Below are positions 1 through 8,421 of a stretch of 64,000 bases of DNA, piece after piece (the first letter of the stretch is position 1; each line of letters starts with the position of its first letter). A program made the translations under genes and the position numbers. The stretch is from Kribbella pittospori (lineage in GTDB: Bacteria > Actinomycetota > Actinomycetes > Propionibacteriales > Kribbellaceae), in contig NZ_SJKB01000006.1 of assembly GCF_004331465.1 (NCBI RefSeq), forward strand, positions 124,001-188,000, given 5' to 3'. Under the pieces are notes generated by a model, which was not told the DNA's origin, made no database searches, and saw nothing but the letters and a program-made list of their open reading frames with translations.

Positions 1-1
1 C

Positions 2-1138
2 GGTCTGCTCGCCGCCCGCGACACTGCGCTGATGCGCGCCGCGCTCGTCTCACTCGGTGTCGGTATCACGGACAACGGCCCGGTCGTGACTGTGACCCCG
101 GGCTCGCTCAAGGGTCCGGCAAGCGTTGACTGCGGCCTCGCCGGCACTGTGATGCGCTTCGTCCCGCCGGTGGCCGGGCTGGCTGACGGTGTGGTCGAGT
201 TCGACGGCGACGCGTATGCGCGCGAGCGCCCGATGGGCGTCATCCTCGACGCACTGCGCACGCTCGGCGTCCAGATCGACGACCAGGGCACCGGCCGCAT
301 GCCGTACGCCGTGTCCGGAGCAGGCTCGGTCCGCGGCGGCAAGGTCACGCTGGACGCATCCGGGTCGAGTCAGTTCGTGTCGGCCCTGCTGCTCGCCGGA
401 GCCCGGTACGACGAGGGCGTCGACATCCGGCACGACGGGAAGCCTGTGCCGTCGCAGCCGCACCTGGACATGTCGGTGGCGATGCTGCGCGAGCGCGGCG
501 TCCAGGTCGACGACAGCGAACCGAACCGCTGGGTGGTTGCCCCCGGCCCCATTCGGGCGCTGGACGCCGCGATCGAGCCGGACCTGTCGAACGCGGCGCC
601 GTTCCTGGCCGCGGCCGTCCTCACCGCCGGCGAGGTCACCGTGACCGGCTGGCCGGAGCAGACCACGCAGCCCGGCGGTCAACTCGGCGACATCTTCACT
701 CGCTTCGGTGCCGAGGTGACTCGGACCGAGGACGGACTTACGGTCCGCGGGACCGGACGAGTGCAGGCGGTCGACCTCGACCTGAGCGAGGTTGGTGAGC
801 TGAGCCCGGTGATCGCCGCCGTGGCTGCGTTCGCGGAAGGACCGTCGTACCTGCGGGGAATCGCGCATCTGCGCAACCACGAGACGGACCGGCTGGCGGC
901 GCTCGAGCACGAGTTCAACGCGCTCGGTGGGGACGTGACGCAGACGGCCGACGGGCTGGAGATCCGGCCGAAGCGCTTGCAGGGTGGGCTTTTCGGGACC
1001 TACAACGACCACCGCATGGCCCACGCCGCCGCCGTACTCGGCCTGCTCGTGGACGGCCTGGAGATCGAGAACATCGGAACCACGGCAAAGACCCTGCCCG
1101 AGTTCCCCCAAATGTGGTCGGAGCTAAGCCGTGTGTGA
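2..1138 (+). CDS. aroA: 3-phosphoshikimate 1-carboxyvinyltransferase (EPSP synthase), 5' end cut by window
   Basis: Transfers enolpyruvate from PEP to shikimate-3-phosphate, the sixth step of the shikimate pathway, in the cytosol. The open frame runs in from position 2 without a start, beginning G-L-L-A-A-R-D-T-A-L-M, which matches the early 'ARDTxLM' segment of the family, so roughly the first 50-60 residues lie outside the window. Visible signatures are 'GLAGTVMRF' (substrate loop), 'DASGSSQFVSALLL', 'KPVPSQPHLDMS', 'EPDLSNAAPFLAA', 'LRNHETDRLAAL' and 'YNDHRMAHAAAVLGL' near the end, all typical of class I/II EPSP synthases. The stop codon and last codons lie inside the left arm of a long hairpin repeat (1126-1291), so the natural C-terminus may have been altered. 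It is followed by rsgA, the usual actinobacterial order. Confidence 0.96.
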   Translation, partial: GLLAARDTALMRAALVSLGVGITDNGPVVTVTPGSLKGPASVDCGLAGTVMRFVPPVAGLADGVVEFDGDAYARERPMGVILDALRTLGVQIDDQGTGRMPYAVSGAGSVRGGKVTLDASGSSQFVSALLLAGARYDEGVDIRHDGKPVPSQPHLDMSVAMLRERGVQVDDSEPNRWVVAPGPIRALDAAIEPDLSNAAPFLAAAVLTAGEVTVTGWPEQTTQPGGQLGDIFTRFGAEVTRTEDGLTVRGTGRVQAVDLDLSEVGELSPVIAAVAAFAEGPSYLRGIAHLRNHETDRLAALEHEFNALGGDVTQTADGLEIRPKRLQGGLFGTYNDHRMAHAAAVLGLLVDGLEIENIGTTAKTLPEFPQMWSELSRV

Positions 1139-1291
1139 TGGTCCCGCGCCTACTGCGCGGCACTCGGCACGGCATCTCGCCGCACTGGAGCAAAGGCGAC
1201 GATGGATCCGCATCGACACCTTCACTCCAGCACGCCGAGCTACCGCGCCGAGCACCTGCTCGCGACGGCGCGGGACCATCACACACGGCTT
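1126..1291 (-). repeat. long hairpin element, copy 1 (sense on minus strand)
   Basis: A 166-nt palindromic element. The outer arms 1126-1150 and 1267-1291 are perfect 25-nt inverted repeats. The interior folds onto itself to an apical CGATG/CATCG stem with a 6-nt loop (CGGATC in sense orientation). Read on the minus strand, its interior matches copy 2 (38923-39085) in the same order: GTCGCGAGCAGGTGCTCGG, then a CTGGAG block, then TCGATGCGGA. Differences between its two halves are mostly G-T wobbles on the minus strand. It contains the aroA stop codon and 33 in-frame codons upstream of the likely rsgA start. Confidence 0.85.
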
Positions 1292-1300
1292 GACCAGCTG

Positions 1301-2302
1301 ATGTCGCGGTACGACGAGGAGGCCCGGTACGACCGGCCGAAGCGCCGGACCCGGCCGCGGACCAAGGACCGCCCCTCGTACGACGACGCCGTCACCGGCA
1401 TCGTGATCACGCGCGACCGCGGCCGCTACACCTGTTGGGTCGACGACCGGCAGGTGACCGCGATGAAGGCGCGGCAACTCGGCCGCACGGGTGTGATCGT
1501 CGGCGACCGCGTCAAGCTCGCCGGCGACGCGAGCGGCGACGAGGGCACGCTGGCCCGCATCGTCGAGGTTCTCCCCCGTACGACGCTGCTGCGCCGGTCG
1601 GCCGATGACGACGACCCCGTCGAGCGTCCGTTGGTGGCGAACGCGGACCAGCTCGTCATCGTCGTCGCCGTCGCGAACCCGGAGCCGCGGACCGGTCTGA
1701 TCGACCGCTTCCTGGTCGCGGCATACGACGCAGGGATGCGGCCGCTGCTGTGCCTGACGAAGACCGACCTCGCCGACCCGGATCCGCTGCTCTCGATCTA
1801 CCGGCCGCTGGGAGTCGAGTCAGTCGCCACGCAGCAAGGCGGCGATCTCACTGACCTGCGTGAGCAACTCCAGGATCGGATCAGCGTCCTGGTCGGCCAC
1901 TCCGGCGTCGGCAAGTCGACGCTGGTCAACGGGCTGATCCCCGGTGCCGACCGCGCGATCGGCGTCGTCAACGAGGTCACCGGCCGCGGGCGCCATACCT
2001 CGACGAACACGCTGGTCCTCCGGCTGCCTGACGGCGGCTGGCTGATCGATACGCCCGGCATCCGTTCCTTCGGCCTGGCCCACGTCGACCCGGACAAACT
2101 GATCGACGCCTTCCCCGACCTGGCCGACGTCGCCGAGTCCTGTCCGCGAGGCTGCACCCACACCGAGTCCGCCCCCGACTGCGGCCTGGACGAAGCCGTC
2201 ACCGAAGGCCGCCTCGACCCCGACCGGGTCGCGTCCTTCCGCCGCCTCCTGGCGAGCCGCGAAGGCCGCACCCAGGCCGTGCCGGAGCAGGACGTTACTT
2301 AG
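1301..2302 (+). CDS. rsgA: ribosome small subunit-dependent GTPase A
   Basis: Circularly permuted GTPase that checks late 30S ribosomal subunit maturation. An N-terminal OB-fold ('GRYTCWVDDRQVTAMKARQL') is followed by the permuted G-motifs: G4 'TKTD', then G1 'GHSGVGKSTLV', then 'DTPGIRSFG'. The C-terminal zinc knuckle is 'CPRGCTHTESAPDC'. I chose ATG 1301 (MSRYDEEARYD...), giving 333 residues. The frame is open back to an ATG at 1202, but those 33 codons are hairpin-repeat sequence and look unlike the family. No clear Shine-Dalgarno precedes 1301, so the start is less certain than the function. It overlaps the convergent DUF2231 gene by 8 bases. Confidence 0.95.
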   Translation: MSRYDEEARYDRPKRRTRPRTKDRPSYDDAVTGIVITRDRGRYTCWVDDRQVTAMKARQLGRTGVIVGDRVKLAGDASGDEGTLARIVEVLPRTTLLRRSADDDDPVERPLVANADQLVIVVAVANPEPRTGLIDRFLVAAYDAGMRPLLCLTKTDLADPDPLLSIYRPLGVESVATQQGGDLTDLREQLQDRISVLVGHSGVGKSTLVNGLIPGADRAIGVVNEVTGRGRHTSTNTLVLRLPDGGWLIDTPGIRSFGLAHVDPDKLIDAFPDLADVAESCPRGCTHTESAPDCGLDEAVTEGRLDPDRVASFRRLLASREGRTQAVPEQDVT

Positions 2303-2789
2303 GCGGAAGCTGACCGGTCCAGACGGCCTTGGCGCCGGCGTCGCCGGTGCGGATCGTCTGGTAGATCACGAGTACGCCGATGACGACAACTGCCGCGCTG
2401 GTGATCAGCTCCAGTGGGCGACTCTTGGTTGCCTTGGCACCCTTTCCGCTGGCCAGCGAGGACGGCCCGCTCAGCACCAGCACGGCGATCACCGCGAGCA
2501 CCGCGAAGGCCAGGCAGAACCAGAACAGCAGGTTTCCGCGGTCCTCGTGCAGCTTGACCGGCTGCTGCAGCGACGGGACCGCGGCGACGAACGCCTCCCC
2601 GCTCTTCTTCGCCACGAACGCGCACACCAGCGCCCCGAGCCCCAGAATCAACGCCGGCCAGCGCAGGAACCACCGCCACCGCGGCACCACCGCGAAGACG
2701 ATCAGGGTCAGGGCTGCGATCGGCAGCGCCACCACGGCCAAGTGGATCACGAGCACGTGGAGCGGCAGGTCCCCGAAGCGTTCGAACAT
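2295..2789 (-). CDS. DUF2231-family membrane protein
   Basis: A 164-residue integral membrane protein. Four hydrophobic segments (about residues 8-30, 42-60, 88-106 and 128-145) surround the DUF2231 hallmarks: 'LPLHVLVIHLAVVALP' at the N-terminus, 'KKSGEAF' and a 'LHEDRGN' motif in the middle. Histidines of this kind are known in the family, and a role in redox or cytochrome-linked membrane chemistry has been suggested elsewhere, but no function is established. ATG 2789 has a good Shine-Dalgarno (GGGAGG, 6-7 bases upstream). The 3' end overlaps rsgA by 8 bases, tail to tail. The divergent upstream spacer (2790-2933) is AT-rich with two GTTCAAT repeats and probably carries promoters for this gene and hisN. 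Confidence 0.85.
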   Translation of the reverse strand: MFERFGDLPLHVLVIHLAVVALPIAALTLIVFAVVPRWRWFLRWPALILGLGALVCAFVAKKSGEAFVAAVPSLQQPVKLHEDRGNLLFWFCLAFAVLAVIAVLVLSGPSSLASGKGAKATKSRPLELITSAAVVVIGVLVIYQTIRTGDAGAKAVWTGQLPPK

Positions 2790-2933
2790 TGACGCCTCCC
2801 GGCTGTCATAGAACGTGGTCAGACACTAACTGCACGTTCAATCAACCAATTAGGTTCAATTCGCGCCGCAACCGATCCGCAACGTTTACGGACACCATGC
2901 CCGCTGAGCGGGGTAACGGGCTAGCCTTCCGGC

Positions 2934-3713
2934 ATGCCTTCGCACACGGATGACCTGCGGCTCGCCCACATCCTGGCCGACGACGCGGACTCGACCACGA
3001 TGGACCGCTACAAGGCGCTCGACCTGCATGTGGCCACCAAGCCGGACCTGTCTCCGGTGAGCGAGTCCGACAGCAAGGTCGAGGACGTGATGCGCAAGAC
3101 GCTGGCCCGGGCCCGGCCGCGGGACGCGTTCGTGGGCGAGGAGGAAGGCACCACCGGCTGGGGCGTACGGCGCTGGGTGGTCGACCCGATCGACGGCACC
3201 AAGAACTACATCCGTGGCGTCCCGGTCTGGGCGACGCTGATCAGCCTGATGATCGAGGACCAGGTGGTCGTCGGAGTGGTGTCCGCCCCGGCGTTGGGCA
3301 AGCGCTGGTGGGCGTCGTACGGCGATGGCGCCTGGACCGGCCGGGCGCTGATGTCCGCGCAGCCGTGCCGGGTCAGCGACGTGAGCCGGATCGAGGACGC
3401 GTCGCTGTCGTACGCCTCGCTCAAGGGCTGGGAGAAGATCGGCAAGAAGAACCAGTGGGCCGAGCTGATGGACTCCTGCTGGCGGACCCGCGCGTACGGC
3501 GATTTCTGGTCGTACATGCTGGTCGCCGAAGGCGCGGTCGACATCGCCGCCGAGCCCGAGCTCAACCTGTACGACATGGCCGCGCTGGCGATCATCGTCG
3601 ACGAGGCCGGCGGCAGGTTCACCTCGGTCGACGGCACCCCCGGCCCGAACGGCGCGAACGCCGTCGGCACCAACGGCCGCCTGCACGACGAGGTCCTCAA
3701 GCGCCTCGAGTGA
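2934..3713 (+). CDS. hisN: histidinol-phosphatase, inositol monophosphatase family
   Basis: Predicted to dephosphorylate L-histidinol phosphate, the penultimate histidine biosynthesis step; Mg2+-dependent and cytosolic. The 259-residue length is typical. Metal-binding motifs of the inositol monophosphatase fold are visible: 'GEEEGTTG' (about residue 65), 'RWVVDPIDGTKNYIRG' (about residues 82-97) and the C-terminal 'LYDMAALAIIVDEAGG'. Placement after aroA-rsgA is the conserved actinobacterial context that supports hisN rather than a generic IMPase. Its 3' end overlaps the convergent sigma factor gene by 17 bases. Confidence 0.9.
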   Translation: MPSHTDDLRLAHILADDADSTTMDRYKALDLHVATKPDLSPVSESDSKVEDVMRKTLARARPRDAFVGEEEGTTGWGVRRWVVDPIDGTKNYIRGVPVWATLISLMIEDQVVVGVVSAPALGKRWWASYGDGAWTGRALMSAQPCRVSDVSRIEDASLSYASLKGWEKIGKKNQWAELMDSCWRTRAYGDFWSYMLVAEGAVDIAAEPELNLYDMAALAIIVDEAGGRFTSVDGTPGPNGANAVGTNGRLHDEVLKRLE

Positions 3714-4914
3714 GCCTGCGCTGCAGGAACTCGGCCTCCACCGCATTGCTGGTGAAAGCCAGCGCCTCTTCGTACGCCGCGACGGCCTCCGTCCAGTTCC
3801 CGGTACGACGCAACAGCTCGGCCCGCGTGGACGCGAGGTACGGATAGGTCGCCAGCGCGGGATCGTCGGCGAGCGAACGGAGCACCCGCAACGCAGCCTC
3901 CGGGCCATCGACGTAGCTGAGCGCGACGACACGGTTCAGCGCGATCACCGGGGACGGCCAGCACGCCAGCAGCAGGTCGTACAGACCGAGGATCTCGGGC
4001 CAGTCCGTGTCCTCCCAGCGCTCGGCCTCCGCATGCACCGCGGCGATGGCCGCCATCAGCCCGAACCGCCCCACCGGCCACCTCAGCGCTTCATGGACCA
4101 GGGTCAGTCCCTCAGCGATCAGCTCGCGGTCCCAGACCGCCCGATCCTGGTCCTCCATCAGCACCAACTGCCCAGTGGCATCAACCCGCGCCGCCTGCCG
4201 GGCCTGTGTCAGCAACAGCAGCGCGAGCAGCGCCGTCGCCTCGCCGCTGTCCGGCAGCAGCAGTCGCACCATCCGTGCCAGATCAAGCCCTCGCCGGGCC
4301 AGATCCGGCCGAGCGAGCTCCTCACCATCCGCAGCCGTGTGCCCCGCGGTGTAGACGAGATGTACGACGTCCAGCACGGTGTCGATGCGCTCCGGGAGAT
4401 CGGCAGGCCGCGGGATCCGGTACGGGATCCCCGACCGGGAGATCTTGTGCTTCGCCCGGGTGATCCGCGCCTGCATGGTGGCTTCCTTCACCAGGAACGC
4501 CTTGGCGATCTCTGCCGACGACAGCCCGCACACCAGCCGCAACGTCAACGCGATCTGCGCCTCCTGAGCCAGCGCAGGGTGGCAGCACGTGAACACGAGC
4601 CGCAGTCGGTCGTCCGGGAACACCCCGTTGGAGTCCTCGACCGGATCCGGCATCAGGAGCGGCAGCTTCCGCCGTACGACGTCCGCATGCCGCCGCAACT
4701 CGAGCGCACGCCGCGTGGCCACCGTTGTCAGCCACGCTCCCGGTCGCGCCGGCACGCCTTGATCCCGCCAGTGCACCAGAGCCTTGGCGTACGCGTCCTG
4801 CACGCAGTCCTCGGCCAGGTCCAGATCGGCCGCCACCCGGGCCGTGGCGGCCAGGACGAAGGCCCACTCACTCTCGTGGGCCTTCGCCACAGCCTCGGCG
4901 ACGGTGTCAGCCAC
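3697..4914 (-). CDS. ECF42-type RNA polymerase sigma factor with TPR-like C-terminal extension
   Basis: About 405 residues, twice the length of an ordinary ECF sigma factor. Sigma region 2 contains 'EWAFVLAATARVAADLDLAE' and 'CVQDAYAKAL'. Region 4 contains 'QIALTLRLVCGLSSAEIAKA' and 'TMQARITRAKHKI'. The last 200 residues are helical with TPR-like repeats ('GLYDLLLACWPSPVIALNRV', 'YPYLASTRAELLRRTGNWTE'). This architecture plus an adjacent DGPF/YCII gene defines the ECF42 group, which has no classical anti-sigma factor. I prefer GTG 4914, which overlaps the stop of the upstream YCII gene by 8 bases (translational coupling). ATG 4944 is an in-frame alternative. Targets are not visible from the sequence. 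Confidence 0.9.
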   Translation of the reverse strand: MADTVAEAVAKAHESEWAFVLAATARVAADLDLAEDCVQDAYAKALVHWRDQGVPARPGAWLTTVATRRALELRRHADVVRRKLPLLMPDPVEDSNGVFPDDRLRLVFTCCHPALAQEAQIALTLRLVCGLSSAEIAKAFLVKEATMQARITRAKHKISRSGIPYRIPRPADLPERIDTVLDVVHLVYTAGHTAADGEELARPDLARRGLDLARMVRLLLPDSGEATALLALLLLTQARQAARVDATGQLVLMEDQDRAVWDRELIAEGLTLVHEALRWPVGRFGLMAAIAAVHAEAERWEDTDWPEILGLYDLLLACWPSPVIALNRVVALSYVDGPEAALRVLRSLADDPALATYPYLASTRAELLRRTGNWTEAVAAYEEALAFTSNAVEAEFLQRRLTRGA

Positions 4915-5254
4915 CGTTGATGATGGGTCGCACCTCGACCCCACCCATCGGCGCCGGCACCTGCTTGGCGATCTCCAGCGCCTCGTCCAGGTCAGCGGCC
5001 TCGATCAGGTAGTAGCCGCCCATCACCTCTTTGGTCTCGGCGAACGTCCCGTCGGTAACCACGAACCCGCCGCTGCCGTCGGGGCGGATCGACGTCGCGG
5101 TCTCGCTCTCCCCGAGCTGCCCGCCACCGCGGATCGCCGGCCCGTTGGCCGCGGCAAACGCCTCGTGCCGCCGATTGTTGGCCTCCATCGCCGGCGGGCC
5201 GGCCGCCGCCCACATCGCCTCGTTGTCGTAGATCATCACCAGGTACTTGCCCAC
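4907..5254 (-). CDS. DGPF/YCII-related domain protein paired with the ECF42 sigma factor
   Basis: A 115-residue dimeric alpha/beta-barrel protein of the YCII/DGPF family ('KYLVMIYDNEAMW', 'TDGTFAETKEVMGGYYLIEA', 'LDEALEIAKQVPAP', 'VEVRPI'). Such proteins are encoded next to ECF42 sigma factors across actinobacteria, and their biochemical role is unproven. I chose GTG 5254 because GAGGTG lies 7 bases upstream and the domain begins immediately; the longer frame to 5332 has no family similarity in its first 26 residues. Its stop overlaps the sigma factor start, so the two are one operon. Confidence 0.88.
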   Translation of the reverse strand: MGKYLVMIYDNEAMWAAAGPPAMEANNRRHEAFAAANGPAIRGGGQLGESETATSIRPDGSGGFVVTDGTFAETKEVMGGYYLIEAADLDEALEIAKQVPAPMGGVEVRPIINGG

Positions 5255-5367
5255 TGATGTCACCTCTCTCATGGTCCGTCGGTTCCAGCATTCACCACTC
5301 CGATGCGCGACGCGGGCCCGGATCGACACCACCGGCGGAGAATTTCCGGACCACGTAGGGTGGCGGC

Positions 5368-6654
5368 ATGCCCTTGACCTACCCCATCGCGGAGCAGACG
5401 CTGGACAACGGCTTACGCGTCGTCGTCAGCTCGGACCGCGCCGTTCCGATCGTCGCGGTGAACCTCTGGTACAACGTCGGATCGCGCCACGAGCCGGAGG
5501 GACTGACCGGGTTCGCGCACCTGTTCGAGCACCTGATGTTCCAGGGATCGCGCAACGTCGCCTCCGGTCAGCACTTCAGCCTGCTGGAGAACGCCGGCGC
5601 CAGTCTGAACGCGAGCACGTTCTTCGACCGGACGAACTACTTCGAGTCACTGCCGAGCGGCGGTCTCGACCTCGCCCTGTGGCTCGAGGCGGACCGGATG
5701 GGCTACCTGCTCGACGCGGTCAACCAGGAGAACCTGGACAACCAGCGCGACGTGGTCAAGGAGGAGAAGCGGCAGAGCTACGACAACCGCCCGTACGGCG
5801 ACTCGTACGAGCGGCTGGTCCGGCTCGCCTTCCCCGCGGACCACCCGTACGCGCACATGACGATCGGCTCGATGGCCGACCTGGACGCTGCGTCGGTCGA
5901 GGATGTGCACGCGTTCTTCCGCAAGTACTACGGCCCGAACAACGCGGTCCTGACCATCGTCGGCGACGTGTCGGTGGAGGACGCGTTCGACGCGGCCAAG
6001 CGGTACTTCGGTCACCTGCCGGCGATCCCGCAGCCTCCGGCCGCGCCGGACGGCACGATCGGCCCGCTCACCGAAGTACACCGTGACGACGTTGTCTCCG
6101 ACGTACCGTCCGACCTGGTCACGATGATGTTCCGGCTGCCCATGGACGGGACGCCGGAGCTGGACGCGGCCGGGCTCGCGCTCGACGTCCTCGCCGCCGG
6201 GCAGAGCGGCCGGCTCAACCGTCGGCTGGTCCGCGACGAGCAGATCGCGCAGTCGGTCTCGGGCGGCGCGCTGCCGCTGATCGGCGGGGTGTCGTTCGGC
6301 ACGCTGACCGGCATCGCCTCCGACGGCGTGGACCTGCAGAAGGTCGAGGACGCGCTGCTCGAGGAGGTCGAGAAGCTCGCCGAGGAGGGCGTCACCGAGG
6401 ACGAACTGGCGACCGTACAGGCACAGGCGGAGCGCGACTGGCTGGAGCAACTGTCCACCTGCGCCGGCCGGGCCGACGAGATCTCCCACCACGCGCTGCT
6501 GTTCGGCGATCCGAACCGGATCAACACCCGCATCGACCAGGTCCGTGCCGTGACCGTGGAGCAGGTGCAGGCGGCCGCGGCGCAGTGGATCCGCGCCGCC
6601 GGACGTGTGCAGGTCGCCTACCGCCGGTCGGAGAACGCAGGAGAGCAGGCATGA
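5368..6654 (+). CDS. M16-family zinc metallopeptidase, catalytic subunit
   Basis: A 428-residue pitrilysin-type protease. The inverted zinc motif HxxEH is present as 'FAHLFEHLMFQGS' (about residues 47-59), with the third ligand region 'VVKEEKRQSYDN' about 75 residues later. The C-terminal half is the usual inactive M16 repeat ('AGQSGRLNRRLVRDEQIAQS'). No signal peptide is seen, so it is probably cytosolic. It overlaps the next M16 gene by ATGA. This fits the common bacterial arrangement of an active HxxEH subunit and an inactive partner forming a heterodimer that degrades peptides. Substrate unknown. Confidence 0.93.
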   Translation: MPLTYPIAEQTLDNGLRVVVSSDRAVPIVAVNLWYNVGSRHEPEGLTGFAHLFEHLMFQGSRNVASGQHFSLLENAGASLNASTFFDRTNYFESLPSGGLDLALWLEADRMGYLLDAVNQENLDNQRDVVKEEKRQSYDNRPYGDSYERLVRLAFPADHPYAHMTIGSMADLDAASVEDVHAFFRKYYGPNNAVLTIVGDVSVEDAFDAAKRYFGHLPAIPQPPAAPDGTIGPLTEVHRDDVVSDVPSDLVTMMFRLPMDGTPELDAAGLALDVLAAGQSGRLNRRLVRDEQIAQSVSGGALPLIGGVSFGTLTGIASDGVDLQKVEDALLEEVEKLAEEGVTEDELATVQAQAERDWLEQLSTCAGRADEISHHALLFGDPNRINTRIDQVRAVTVEQVQAAAAQWIRAAGRVQVAYRRSENAGEQA

Positions 6655-8000
6655 ACCAGGTTCTGACCACCCCACCGGCCGTCGGTGCGCCGCGCCCGTG
6701 GAAGTTCCCCGAGGCCACCACGACGACGACCAGCTCCGGTTCCCCGGTGCACGTCTTCGATCGCCCCGGCCAGTACGTCGCCACCGTCCGGGTGACGATC
6801 GCGATGCCGCTGATCGCGGAACCGCGAGACCTCGAGGGCGTCGCCACGATCATGTCCCGCACCCTCGACGAGGGCACCGAACTGCGCTCGGCCAACGAGT
6901 TCGCAGCCGCCCTGGAGCGGCACGGAGCGGCGTACGGCGTGGATGTCAGCTCGGACGCCTTGCACGTGGAGATCTCGGTCCCGGTGTCGCACCTGGCGCC
7001 GGCGGTGCAGCTGCTCGCGGAGGCGGTCACCCGGCCCGCATTCAACCAGGCCGACGTCGGCCGGCACGTGACGATCCGGCTCGGCGAGATCAACCAGGAG
7101 CGGGCGAACGCCGGCTACCGGGCCCGTGAGGCCTTCTCGGGCCACCTGTTCGACCCGTCGACGCGGCGATCCCGGCCGACAGCGGGCACCCCGGACACGA
7201 TCCGCCCGCTGACCAACACGCAGGTCGCCGACTTCTACCGGCGCAACATCGGCCCGGAGCGCGCGCAGATGCTGTTCGCGGGAGACGCGACCGGCGTCGA
7301 CGTGGCCGGCATCATCGACGAGGCCTTCGGTGGCTGGACGTCGACCGCCGGTACTGCGCTGGACACGCCGGAGCCGCTGTACATCGTGGGCAACCGGGTC
7401 GTGCTGGTCGACCGGCCAGGCTCGGTGCAGAGCCAGCTGCTGATCGGCTGCGCCGGACCGGACCGTCGCGACCCCGCGTGGGGTGCGGCCGCGGTCGCGA
7501 ACCACGTCGTCGGCGGCACGATCACCTCCCGCGTGGACACCGTGCTGCGCGAGGAGAAGGGCTACACCTACGGCACGCGGACCAGCTTCGCCGCGCCCCG
7601 CAAGGGTGGGACCTTCAGCCTCGGCGGCGCCGTACGCACCGAGGTCACCGGCGCCGCGATTGGCGACGCGCTGCGGATCCTGCGGGAGGCCCGCGACGGG
7701 CTGACCGAGCAGGAGGTCCAGGAGGCGAAGGACAGCCTGATCCGGACCGCCCCGCTGCGGTACGAGCAGGCCGATTCCGTGGCCCAGCAGGTCGGCAGCA
7801 ACATCGCGAACGGCGTACCGATCGACTTCGCCGACACCTACCTGACCCAGATCGCCGCCACCACCGCGGCCGAGGCCACCGAGGCATACCGGCGGTATGT
7901 GGGAACCGACGGGCTACTGGTCGTCGTCGTAGGGGAAGCCAAGGAAGTTCGTCCCCAGCTCACCGAGCTGGACCTGGGTGAACTGATCGACGTGAGCTGA
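6651..8000 (+). CDS. M16-family peptidase-like partner subunit lacking the zinc motif
   Basis: A 449-residue paralogue of the preceding protein. The position equivalent to HxxEH reads 'EFAAALERHGAAYG', so the zinc site is missing. The C-terminal substrate-binding arginine/tyrosine pair is retained in 'EEKGYTYGTRTSFAAPRKGG', as expected for the regulatory half of M16 heterodimers. ATG 6651 overlaps the upstream stop (ATGA), so the proteins are made in equal amounts. A longer in-frame start at 6585 would lie inside the upstream gene and is unlikely. Confidence 0.9.
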   Translation: MNQVLTTPPAVGAPRPWKFPEATTTTTSSGSPVHVFDRPGQYVATVRVTIAMPLIAEPRDLEGVATIMSRTLDEGTELRSANEFAAALERHGAAYGVDVSSDALHVEISVPVSHLAPAVQLLAEAVTRPAFNQADVGRHVTIRLGEINQERANAGYRAREAFSGHLFDPSTRRSRPTAGTPDTIRPLTNTQVADFYRRNIGPERAQMLFAGDATGVDVAGIIDEAFGGWTSTAGTALDTPEPLYIVGNRVVLVDRPGSVQSQLLIGCAGPDRRDPAWGAAAVANHVVGGTITSRVDTVLREEKGYTYGTRTSFAAPRKGGTFSLGGAVRTEVTGAAIGDALRILREARDGLTEQEVQEAKDSLIRTAPLRYEQADSVAQQVGSNIANGVPIDFADTYLTQIAATTAAEATEAYRRYVGTDGLLVVVVGEAKEVRPQLTELDLGELIDVS

Positions 8001-8052
8001 GGCCGACCGTTGCTCCTCTGCTCAGCGCCTTGGCCCTGAGTGGAGGAGCACG

Positions 8053-8418
8053 ATGATGTCGTTCGCCGAACGTCCCACCGACGCGACGGACCGCACGCAC
8101 ACGTTCTGGCCGGCGTACCCGGTCCAGCCCGGCTTCCCGGACCGCCCGGCGTACGGCATCCTGCAGGACCATTCCCAGGCCACCGTCTCGCTCGTCCTCG
8201 GCGCGATCGCGCTCTGCACCGGCTTCGTGTTCCTCTCCCCGGTGGCCTGGTGGCTCGGCAACCAGGCCCTCGCCGAGATCGACGCCTCCCCCGGCGTCTA
8301 CAACAACCGCGGCATGGCCCAGGCCGGCCAGATCTGCGGCATGATCGGCACCGCCCTCTTGGCCCTCGGCCTGCTGTTCCTCGTAGCGATGGTCATCATG
8401 CTCGTCGCGGCGACCTGA
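8053..8418 (+). CDS. small DUF4190 membrane protein
   Basis: 121 residues: a polar N-terminus of about 40 residues, then two membrane helices (about 45-68 and 96-119) linked by 'AWWLGNQALAEIDASPG', the hallmark of the DUF4190 family. A strong Shine-Dalgarno (GGAGGAG) precedes two consecutive ATG codons (8053 and 8056). Function unknown; related domains are often fused to septum-formation domains, and two such proteins are encoded immediately downstream on the other strand. Confidence 0.85.
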   Translation: MMSFAERPTDATDRTHTFWPAYPVQPGFPDRPAYGILQDHSQATVSLVLGAIALCTGFVFLSPVAWWLGNQALAEIDASPGVYNNRGMAQAGQICGMIGTALLALGLLFLVAMVIMLVAAT

Positions 8419-8421
8419 GCC

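Noticed and set aside
1126..1291. Copy 1 of the hairpin family as a plain aroA terminator
   Set aside because: It is 166 nt long, shares a core with two other loci that do not follow the same gene type, and its sense strand is opposite to aroA.
1202..1300. rsgA start at ATG 1202
   Set aside because: The extra 33 codons are repeat sequence with no similarity to RsgA N-termini.
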